A stretch of 64,000 nt of DNA from Athripsodes cinereus. Its lineage: Eukaryota > Arthropoda > Insecta > Trichoptera > Leptoceridae. Position 1 is the stretch's first letter; every line of letters starts with the position of its first letter. Where the stretch lies: the NCBI GenBank assembly GCA_947579605.1, contig OX388314.1:20333982-20397981 (forward strand). The letters are read 5' to 3'. The position numbers and the translations under genes were made by a program. A model generated the notes under the pieces. That model was given only the letters and a program-made list of their open reading frames with translations. It did not search any database and had not been told where the DNA came from. Shown here in pieces: positions 22,701 through 34,700 of the stretch.

Positions 22701-25700
22701 CAGCAGTGATATTGTGTTGATTCTCTTGCATATTGCTCATATATTGCACGCTGAGGACATTTACCACTGAGTGCTGAGTGGTTCAGTTCTTCTCTTCCCC
22801 TATTCATACATAATGCACATCGTAGTTCGTTTGAATCTGATATCTCACAACTATTGGACTCATGGTTTCCTGCACATTTCCCGCATGTCTCCTGGCGTGT
22901 GCAGTGCCTATGTATATGTCCAAAATGAAGGCATCTATAGCACTGTATAAGTGGACTCTCATCCAACACCTGGATTCTCTGGTAGCCGATAAAGACTCTT
23001 CCAACATCAGTAAGCGCTTTCCAGGTTTGAGGTGTAACCTGACAGACTATGTTTGTCAGTAAGTTGTTCCTGTGTCTTTTTCTGAATTTTATGTGTACTT
23101 CCTCTGTTATTTGTACAGATTTATTCTGTTGTTTCAGAGAGATATTTAGATCTTCTTCAGATATTCCTTTAATCACACCTCTAAATGACACCAACGGATT
23201 TTTTTTTGTAGGTTCTACAGCTGATAGGTCATTAGTCTTGTTAATTTCCTTTTTAATTTTACTTATATCTTCTCTCTTACATGACTTGATAATAACTTTG
23301 TTTTTTACATTCTTCAGATTTGTGATTCCAACTCCCAGTGTTCGGACATTAATGGCTTTCTTCAGCATTCCTTCCACCTCATTTCCAGTCCTCTCTCTGC
23401 CATCTACTTCCTTTGCGCTCACAATTAAAGTGTGCTGCGTTAGATCTTGTCCTTTTTTTAATGCAATGTCAGCATAAGTAGGCTTCGGTGCACTTGCAAT
23501 ATCAGACATAATCTTTTCATTTTGTTTCCTAATCACTGATAAGCTGTCATCAATGTTTGTCAGCACACTAGTCAAATCAGTATCATGTGTTTTCATATTT
23601 CGGAATATTTCACTCTGGTTCTTGTAGTAAATCACTAGTGACAGTAGTTCTCCCGTCCTCCTGGTGATTATTTCCTTATTCTCCCTCTTTATGCCATTTG
23701 AAGCATTCACAATATTCATAATCTCCCTCTCTATGTCTTCTGGATCACCAAGATCATCAATATCTATAGTTCTATATTTTACATAAGGAGAGCTTTCTCT
23801 AGATGACTGATTAGACCTCAATCCAGCCCTCGTTATATGCTTTTGAGCTGGTTGCATGATTAGATATTCACTTAGTACAACCAAAACCAGCAACAGCTTT
23901 ATATACAATGTCAATTACAAGAGACTATCGGTTTCACTCCTGATAGTATGCAACTACAGTGTCTCCGTAGGTAGTTGTGTGTGGTGTTGTTGCACTGTTT
24001 ATATTCTGTATAGGTGTATTTCAGTTGTGTGAAATGATAGATTTCAACTCACTTTTTATATGAAAATCCAGCATCTAGGCACCTGCCTCCAATTTCACAG
24101 GTTTTCGCTAATGTCAGCCCCAAAACAAGATAATCTCCAGCACTGTACTTTCACTTTTTTACTTACAAAATCACTTCAAAGTTACAATGACAATTAGGTT
24201 GCCCGGTATATTCAAATGACAGATATAATAAAAAATACTATCTTTAAATGTCTATCTATAATTGTTATTATGGCGTTTCAGGTTATCCTCCCATAAAAAT
24301 AAGATCGATCAAAATCGCTGAATTGAAGATGACTAATTTGTGATATTTTACGAATCCCTGCCATTTACTCAAAAACTTACAAAAAAAGAGTTTAATCAAT
24401 AATAAATAAAGAGTGCTTGGTAGAAACATATTGTCCTTTGCCGGATACTCCGCGAAGCAATCTTAAGATACCACTTAATTAAAGGTACACAAAACTAACT
24501 ACTAAATAAAAGGCAATGTATTCGTAAAATATCACGTATCAGATATTTAACATATTTTATTCAGCGATGAGATGTGTCACCTATCGCGAATGTCTGTTCT
24601 GAAATTTTCTTAGGCACAAAGAGGACGACTTATATGTTCATCGCATGAAGTAAATCAGCTGGTTACCTACCTCAGTTGCAGGAGACGTAGTGATGTTATA
24701 GATTGACAAATAAAAAAATATTTGAGAAAATTAGAATTTGGGTAGTGAATATATAGTTACCTAAATTGTATTATTTACTCTAAATTTTTCAATACAGTAA
24801 TGCCCCATGTATTGTGTTTAGTACGAAACGTACTTCACTTATCTTATTACTCTTCCTTATTATCAACATTACGCATTGCTTATTGTACACACGCATTACA
24901 GATTGCTTCCAATGCATTTAGGTACAATGTACATAAGTACAACACTTTTTGATTATACATACATATTATTAAGTGTCTCAGTTTTTCTCTTTATGTACCT
25001 ACATAAGATCTTGAAATCAGTTTAACTGTAGGCTTTAATAAAGTTCATCAATTGAATAATTTGTTAAGTCATTGATTTATTTTTTTAGGATAGTGATTAT
25101 TTAATTCCTCAGTTTATATCCATTTGTTATTATTGTAATGCTACGAAGCTCTAGCAGTAACATAAAGCTGAATTAACTGGAATTGTTCCGCCACAGTTTC
25201 CCCCATTTCAGTGACTTGATATTCTACAAACATGGGAAAAATATATCTATGATATATTTAAGGACAACAGACCTGATACTGATGTTTCTACCAATTTGTA
25301 CGGACCACCAATAATGAAATCGGAAGTTCTTCACGCAATGCAGACCTCTGACAATCGTAAAGCATGCGGCCCAGACGACATCCCAGTTGAGGTGTTGAAG
25401 CTCATTGACAATGACAATATTGACTACCTATTGAGACTTTTTAATGCAATATATGACACGGGGAACATACCCCACGACTGGTTGAAATCCACCTTTGTGA
25501 CGCTACCTAAAAAACAACACCCTAAAAAATGTGGAGACTACAGATTGATTAGTCTCATGAGTCACGTCTTGAAGCTATTTATTAAGATAATACATGCCAG
25601 AATACGTGGTAAATGTGAGCAAGACTTAGACGATACACAGTTTGGTTTCAGGAACGCATTTGGAACACGCGAAGCACTATTGGCTATCAATGTATTGTTA

Positions 25701-28700
25701 CAAAAGTGCCGGGACCAAAGAAAAGAGGTAGTTGCATGCTTTATTGACTACGAAAAGGCATTTGACAGGGTAAAACATACTGACTTAATAAAAATGCTTG
25801 TCGAATGCAATATTGATACCAAGGATTTAAATTTTATTAAAAATCTGTACTGGCTCCAAACAGCCGAAATAAGACATGGATATGAGAAATCAAACGCAAT
25901 TTCCATCCAGCGAGGCGTGAGACAGGGTTGTATCCTTTCTCCGTTATTGTTTAATCTCTACTCCGACTATGTCTTTAAAAGAGCCCTCACCAACACAGAC
26001 AGGGGACTGAAGGTCAATGGCGTTGTGATAAACAATATTAGATATGCCGACGACACTGTTTTACTGGCTGAAAGTGTCAATGACCTTCAAGACCTCCTTA
26101 ATCTTGTTGACGAGTCCCGTGAAAGACTGGGGCTAACCATAAATATCGGCAAAACCAAATGGATGACCTTCGGACGGCTTGATTACAGTGGGTCAGTATT
26201 GCATTTGAACGGCCGTAGCGTTGAAAGGGTGGAGAAATTTAAATACCTCGGCAGCATACTAACGCAATCTCTTGACCCAGATGTAGAGATAAAATGCAGA
26301 ATTGAGGCAGCAAGAGCTGCATTTAACAAAATGAAACCACTCTTCTGCAATGACAGCATAAATCTGAAGCTCCGCCAAAGAATGATTAAGTGCTATGTAT
26401 GGTCTGTTTTATTGTATGGATGTGAAACATGGACCTTAAAAGTCAATACAATGAACAGACTGGAAGCATTTGAAATGTGGCTCCACCGCCGTATGCTCAG
26501 AATTCCCTGGACCGACATGGTTACCAATACCGAAGTCCTGAGGCGAGCTAGAGTTGACAGGGAGCTGTTATCAATCATCAAGATTCGGAAGGTTTCACAT
26601 CTGGGTCATGTTCTGCGTGGAGAAAAATACCACCTTCTCCAACTGATATTGAAGGGGAAAATTGAGGGACGCCGAGGTCCCGGTAGGAGACAGATGTCCT
26701 GGCTGCGAAACATTAGGGAGTGGACCGGCATCCGAAGTGTGGAAGAGCTGTTCCGAGCAGCGCAGGATAGGGACAAGTTCGCCGAGGTGATCGCCAACGT
26801 TGGGGGGACCCGACAAGGCACTTGAAGAAGAAGAAGAGTGACTTGAGATTAAATTAAAATTCATGAAAAAAGTTCAGGACCCAGGTCATTCATGCATAAA
26901 GTAAAAAAAATGAGATATGTATCGTGGGCTTTTCATACAAACACCCAAAAAAACTATACCTTTACATTACGCAATATGCTTGTCCCTCGAACGTGAAATA
27001 GGTTGATAAAATTTTTTTATCATCACATACCTACCTATGTTTTGTAACTTTGTCCCAGTTGAAAATAGTAAGGAAAGGACTATCCAAGTACTACGATCAA
27101 TACGATATAGTATCGGTTTTATGAGATTCTGGGTTCGATCCACACGCCGCCGACTTACTCAACCTTCATGGTACAAGCTTATTGCTTAGTGTGAGTGTGT
27201 TGGGGGTGTATTTGTATTTATTCCAAACACAAAATAATAATGTTCAATTTTATGCTTGCAATAAAATTACTTACATGAAAAGTCTAGTCTCGCCACCAAA
27301 AATATCTACTTACCTATATTTTATTAATTTTACTGTTTGTTATTGTATTTATAATATTATCTTTACATCATAACGAAATTACACTGTTAATTAATTTGTT
27401 TACTTTACATGGTTCAGGTAACCTCATCACGATTACTGCTCTTGTGAGATGTCCCAAGTTACGTGGTAATGCCACTAACGCCTTCATCCTTTCACTGTGC
27501 GTGTCAGATCTCCTCTTCTGCTCCATCAACCTTCCTCTGACTGCCTCTAGATATATCTACGAGAGCTGGGAATTTGGACACGTCCTATGCCAACTATTTC
27601 CACTTATACTCTACGGAAATGTGGCTGTTTCCTTACTTTCTATGGTAGCTATTACAATTAACCGGTAAGTAAAACAGTTATATTAAATTCTTACTAAATT
27701 TAAATTAAATTAAACTTATCGATTAACCTGGACCGATGGACACCTCACCTCGGACTTTTGTTATTCACCAATTTGTACATAAATATAATTATATTGTCAT
27801 TTATATTTTATTACTATTTATGCTATTCTGACCTACTTTTGTTTCCTTTTTGTCATTCATATTATTTTTTGACCCGGCCGTAAAAACAATTTTGGTTTGA
27901 ATGTGCGAATACTCCTAAGATATCCGGGTGTGAGGTGGGTCTCTTTTCAATATTTTATCTATAAACGGTTTTTGCCGGTAACTGCAGATAAATTATTAAA
28001 AAAATATGAAATTAAGTTCAACAAAATATTTGAATAATTCACTGAAACTTTATTATTTTTACAAGGCAACTTTCTAGAACTTCCACTCTCGCCGTCAAGC
28101 AATGTACATACCTACTCACTCGCTAAACTGGTACACTTTAGTAACGTTACGAATATTCGCATATTTTTTGGATATCCAAAAAACGCATTCATGAGTATCA
28201 AAATTTAACATTCTCAGCGTCCATAACATCGCAATATTAACAAAATATTTACAGTCGATTCCGCTTAAATGGGACACCGGTTAATTGGGACAGCCGCTTA
28301 TTTGGGACAAATCTCAAAGAACAGAAACCAAAACAAGAAACCAATAGTAAATTTATATGTTTAATTGGGACAAAAGTCCGCTTAATTGGGACAGTAAATT
28401 TAAGATCACAGCACATATTACGAGTATGTTCCACATATTCTCAAGAAAAAATATGTACAAAGAAATGTTACAAAAACAAAATACAGACTACTGTTGACAC
28501 ATTTTTGCATTGAATTAAATTGTATATACCTACCTATTGATTTTTTTAACTAGGATTTTTTTTACATATTTGCAATTTTTATGATAATTTATATTAACTA
28601 TAGGTATGTAATTTACAGTTTTTTTTTATTATTATTTTTATTAATTTATTCATCTTAAAGGACACAAACAGTTCAAATTAACAAATATTAACAGTCATAT

Positions 28701-31700
28701 TTTTCCAGAAAACAAACCAATCAAGGTCCCGCAAATTACCGAAGCGTATGACGAACAAGTAAAGTTGGCAAGTAAACAGTTATAACACAAACTCACCCCA
28801 TCCATATCAAATGCAAAAATCAAAACAAACCTCGTGAAAATGAGAAGCTTAAAACTACACTACAATAGAATTTATAAGAATATATAATAATTAAGAATTA
28901 AAACAATTGAGATTAAAATAGTTCAAATTATGAATTGATCGAATCTCTGTCTCTCTTTAGAATCAAGAATTCAGTGTACTCCTTACACTCCTTCTGAACT
29001 CTGCCTTGCTGATCGAGAAGAAATCAAGATTTATATAATATGATCTATTATACAACGTACAAGTACGTCTCACAAATGAGCCCCGAACATAATTTGTGGT
29101 ACTGGGCGGCAATCTAAACAAAAAACCAGATCGCGTATTCCGAGTGGGGCAAGCAAATGGAACCCCCTCCAAAAGTCTAGGCGAATCGACCTCATTGTTA
29201 AGAATTTTATAAAGGTAAATCAAGTCCAATTCTGTTCTTCTATTTCTCAGTGTGCTCACTCCATGAAACTGAGCAGCCCGAACGTAATCGTCAAACTGCT
29301 GACCCGACACAAAGTTAAGTCTCCTAATAAACTTGTCCTGCAACCTTTCAACCCTATCAATGTAGATCGCATATTGTGGATTCCAAGAGTTTATAAAATA
29401 AAATTATTGAAAAAAATATGCATTGTTTAATTTTATGTGTGTATTACTGGTTAATGGCTTTAGTTGCCAAAACCAAATAAAAAAATTTGAATAAATGTAA
29501 ATTTCGCTTAATTGGGACAGCCGTTTAATTGGGACAAAATGCCCAAGTCCCGATGTGTCCCAATTAAGCGGAATCGACTGTATTAGGTACATATGCTCTA
29601 TTTTTAAAAAGTCGTGTCATGGATATTTTATTTTTGAGAGATATTTACTCAATTCTTCTATATGATTTATATTGATTTCTCGTTCGGACATTAATTCGGA
29701 AATTAAAGCAAGGTAGAATTTATTACGTTGTCTACAATACATAATATTTAATTGTCCGCGTGTCTATCTATACTTTGACCAATAATAATAATAATTATTA
29801 TTATAACAATTATTAATGTCATGCATAATTATACGCTATTCCTATCCAAATGCCTTGGAACACAATTTTGCCGGCTTTATGTGTTACATTAAATTTATTA
29901 AACACAATTATATTAATTTTAATAATAAACACTTCAATAATTGGTATAGATCTATAATAACAACACGAAATTCTGTTTAAAATGTAATCTTATTATGGAT
30001 TAATTATATTATTAGGTTGTGTATATGTATAGGTACTAGTGATGTAACGAATGTGTGTTTTTGGATATTCGCGAATGCGAATATTTGTTGCCGACATTCG
30101 CGAATGCGAATGCGAATAGCGAATATTGACTTGCTTAAATTTCTACAATTGCTCAAACGTTAAAATTTCTACCCCCCGGCGCCGAATTTTCAAAATGGTA
30201 TAGGAATTTAAAATATTTCAAAACTCCTCGGTTTTCTGAAAGAATATTTTCTTGCAGTACCTTTTTATACAATGTAACGGGTAAGTATCCGGTACTTTTA
30301 CCGAATAACCGATACTTTATTACCAAAATAATATTCGCAAAACATTCGCATATTTTTTTGCGAATACGAATGCGAATACTTGGAAATATGCGAATATTCG
30401 CGAATGCGAATGCGAATATTCGTTACATCACTAATAGGTACCTACCTATGTTCTAATATCATTATTTATTATGAAGAGAGAACTCCTAGTTAACTGGAAG
30501 ATAGAAGGGCATACCTTGTAAAAAAAATCTCGTCACCTTTATAAGACTAAGTTTCAGGATTTTTTGTTTGAGGATTTTTTAAATAAAATTTGTAAATATG
30601 AATTGTCATTTTTTTATAAAATGAAACGGAAGACCCTGTTAGATAATATTAGGATATCGAGTTAAAAAATTTAAGTCTCCAGCGCGACAAAATTAGATAT
30701 CGAAAAACTGCCACTACTACCATACCATCACGTCATATTCCAAAAGTGGGGTAGCCAACAGACCAGTTGCATGTAATAAACATGCAAGCTGACCTCTCCG
30801 TGACAACAAAAAATTAAGACATTCAGGATGGATGACGAACCTCGTTGCTATATATAAAGTGTAAAATGTCTTTTTATTTTAGAACACCTGCCTTTTGCAA
30901 ACACTCGGAAATTTACGGAAAAGAGTGGGATACTTACTAATACTTTACCGGGTGCTCCACGGAACACATCTATCTGCAACACATCTATATAAACTTTAAC
31001 TGATAGATAACATACACATAACATAACATACATAGACAATTCACACAAATCGAGCTAGTCCCAAACTAAGATGAATCTTGTATTATGGGTACTAACGCGA
31101 CGATACACACATATACAATGCACTACACACATATACATGTAACACCCAGACCCACGACAATTTGAAAAAGGTTATTCTTCACTTTGCCCTGGCCGGGAAT
31201 CGAACCCGGGACCTCGTGACTCAAAGGCAAGAGCATTACCTTCGCGCCACACCGGCCGACGTTAATTAACTTTTTTATCCGTTAAGTAATCATTAACGCC
31301 CAGTTCTTATAGTTATAATTCTTATTTTTATTAATTTGTAACCAATGACTTTTAAGGAAATAATAGACTGGAAATTCGAAAGAAATATTGGTAATGCGAC
31401 CAATATTATTTCATATCCATCAGTTGATTAAGATTATTTTTATGGTCCATATTATATAAGAAGTACACCTTTTTACAACAATCACCAGTTTTTTTATTAT
31501 CCTCATATAGGTACATAATATCTTATGTGTTGCAGATTTGAAGGACATTCGTTTTTTTAAAGATCTCAGGTATACTTATAGGATGTGCGACACCTAAGAA
31601 TGAATAGAAAAGAACATGATTAGCATCTTAATGTTACGGAGTGAAACGGCATATACATATTATTATTAATTTTAGAACATAGTTTCTTAGAAAATTTGTA

Positions 31701-34700
31701 CTGCGTTACTAGTCTATTGGATCAATGATGGTGACTGCATATTAAGTCTACCTTCAATTTGTCTATTTCTTAGACATTATAATATTATATACAGTATTTA
31801 ATGCAGAAGTAAGTACCCGTACTCCTTGCCTTACCTTAGGTAGAGTGCGTAGGTGAATATAACAATTAATATTTAATTGATATGACACGAATTATATGAC
31901 ATTCCTTAATCAGCTGTGTGATCATCTTAATTATGATATGACTATAGGAGTGCCCACCTACATAGTTGGATGATGTTATCCAATAATGGTTCAAACATTG
32001 AAGGACACACCGACCACCCAGATAGTGGAGAAGCCTGAGGATTTCCATTTATCTGTCTACACTGGTCAGCTGATCACTTATTTTAGAAAAACAAAGTGAA
32101 AAATTTAGATTTGAATTATTGCACTGTTTTATATTTTATTTTGTGGATTGAAGCATTGTTTTCAAACATCATACAGTTATGTTTATAATACTGTACCTAT
32201 TTTTCGCTATTTCTCCGAGCACCGCGTCACCACATCATTGATATAAATTTCTGTATGAAGTGATATCTCGATCGAAAGTCCGATACTCTACCAACACCTA
32301 CTACATTGTCTTTGAATTGTTTGCCAGTAAATCCGATTGCAGTTTTGCGTCTTATGAAATAAAGAAGCACCGATCTTTAGAGATATTGTTTATATTAGTA
32401 GATAGCGAGGTCGCATTGACTTCTTCATGCTTCTGCATATTCAGCTAAGCATATTAAAAAATAGTAAAAATCATGAGTTTTCTTAAATCCTCATATTTTG
32501 AATTTGTCACCTGTCACATACTACTCGATTTGATGGAAAAATTGTGCAATGGGTTAATCTTGTTGTACTGTATACGGAGGCAGGTGCCTACCTACATAAT
32601 ATTATTATACGTGTCCCTACTCACTACTGTCAGTACGTGTCATATTACGAAAGCTTTCCATATAGGTAGGTAATTTCGTTTTGACGTCTTTTTTTAATCA
32701 CGATAATGAAGATAAAATTATTGTTATGAAATGTATTTGCGGAGAATACAAACACATAATCTACTTGGTATTATTTTATAACCAATAAATTTATTACATA
32801 GACTGTCTGTGCATACTCCCATTTTTATTATCCTACCTATTCATTTACAAAGGGTGAGTTTATCTCTATGGCGCGATTCTCTTTTCCCTTCCCCTTCCTT
32901 TTCTTGTTATGTGTGCTTTATTATTACATAGACTGTCTGTGCCTACTCCCATTTTTATTATCCTACCTATTCATTTACAAAGGGTGAGTTTATCTCTATG
33001 GCGCGATTCTCTTTTCCCTTCCCTTCCTTTTCTTGTTATGTGTGCTTTATTATTACATAGACTGTCTGTGCCTACTCCCATTTTTATTATCCTACCTATT
33101 CATTTACAAAGGGTGAGTTTATCTCTATGGCGCGATTCTCTTTTCCCTTCCCCTTCCTTTTCTTGTTATGTGTGCTTTATTATTACATAGACTGTCTGTG
33201 CCTACTCCCATTTTTATTATCCTACCTATTCATTTACAAAGGGTGAGTTTATCTCTATGGCGCGATTCTCTTTTCCCTTCCCCTTCCTTTTCTTGTTATG
33301 TGTGCTTTATTATTACATAGACTGTCTGTGCCTACTCCCATTTTTATTATCCTACCTATTCATTTACAAAGGGTGAGTTTATCTCTATGGCGCGATTCTC
33401 TTTTCCCTTCCCCTTCCTTTTCTTGTTATGTGTGCTTTATTATTACATAGACTGTCTGTGCCTACTCCCATTTTTATTATCCTACCTATTCATTTACAAA
33501 GGGTGAGTTTATCTCTATGGCGCGATTCTCTTTTCCCTTCCCCTTCCTTTTCTTGTTATGTGTGCTTTATTATTACATAGACTGTCTGTGCCTACTCCCA
33601 TTTTTATTATCCTACCTATTCATTTACAAAGGGTGAGTTTATCTCTATGGCGCGATTCTCTTTTCCCTTCCCCTTCCTTTTCTTGTTATGTGTGCTTTAT
33701 TATTACATAGACTGTCTGTGCCTACTCCCATTTTTATTATCCTACCTATTCATTTACAAAGGGTGAGTTTATCTCTATGGCGCGATTCTCTTTTCCCTTC
33801 CCTTCCTTTTCTTGTTATGTGTGCTTTATTATTACATAGACTGTCTGTGCCTACTCCCATTTTTATTATCCTACCTATTCATTTACAAAGGGTGAGTTTA
33901 TCTCTATGGCGCGATTCTCTTTTCCCTTCCCCTTCCTTTTCTTGTTATGTGTGCTTTATTATTACATAGACTGTCTGTGCCTACTCCCATTTTTATTATC
34001 CTACCTATTCATTTACAAAGGGTGAGTTTATCTCTATGGCGCGATTCTCTTTTCCCTTCCCCTTCCTTTTGTTGTTATGTGTGCTTTATTATTACATAGA
34101 CTGTCTGTGCCTACTCCCATTTTTATTATCCTACCTATTCATTTACAAAGGGTGAGTTTATCTCTATGGCGCGATTCTCTTTTCCCTTCCCCTTCCTTTT
34201 CTTGTTATGTGTGCTTTATTATTACATAGACTGTCTGTGCATACTCCCATTTTTATTATCCTACCTATTCATTTACAAAGGGTGAGTTTATCTCTATGGC
34301 GCGATTCTCTTTTCCCTTCCCCTTCCTTTTCTTGTTATGTGTGCTTTATTATTACATAGACTGTCTGTGCCTACTCCCATTTTTATTATCCTACCTATTC
34401 ATTTACAAAGGGTGAGTTTATCTCTATGGCGCGATTCTCTTTTCCCTTCCCCTTCCTTTTCTTGTTATGTGTGCTTTATTATTACATAGACTGTCTGTGC
34501 ATACTCCCATTTTTATTATCCTACCTATTCATTTACAAAGGGTGAGTTTATCTCTATGGCGCGATTCTCTTTTCCCTTCCCCTTCCTTTTCTTGTTATGT
34601 GTGCTTTATTATTACATAGACTGTCTGTGCCTACTCCCATTTTTATTATCCTACCTATTCATTTACAAAGGGTGAGTTTATCTCTATGGCGCGATTCTCT

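Larger units (their letters stand above)
19451..24190 (-). mobile_element. Near full-length two-ORF non-LTR retrotransposon
   Basis: The minus strand carries, in order, a 5' leader, a gag-like ORF1 with zinc knuckles, an overlapping ORF2 with endonuclease and reverse transcriptase, and a 3' UTR of about 250 bases. The 3' UTR ends GAAATAAAGATTTATTATTATT, so the tail is an ATT microsatellite with no poly(A). Such tails and the ORF plan fit the CR1/Jockey group. The 5' boundary is not visible and about 24190 is a guess. Only one frameshift breaks the coding part, so the insertion in GPCR intron 1 is fairly recent. Confidence 0.85.

Noticed and set aside
27182..27373. 63-codon frame just before GPCR exon 2
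   Set aside because: AT-rich intron sequence, and the exon 2 acceptor lies downstream of its stop.
31160..31262. Functional tRNA gene
   Set aside because: Has A and B boxes but no matching acceptor stem, and continues into a SINE body that recurs at 8.67 kb.
32909..33969. Two identical 93-codon frames
   Set aside because: Both lie wholly in the 130-bp satellite and repeat with it.
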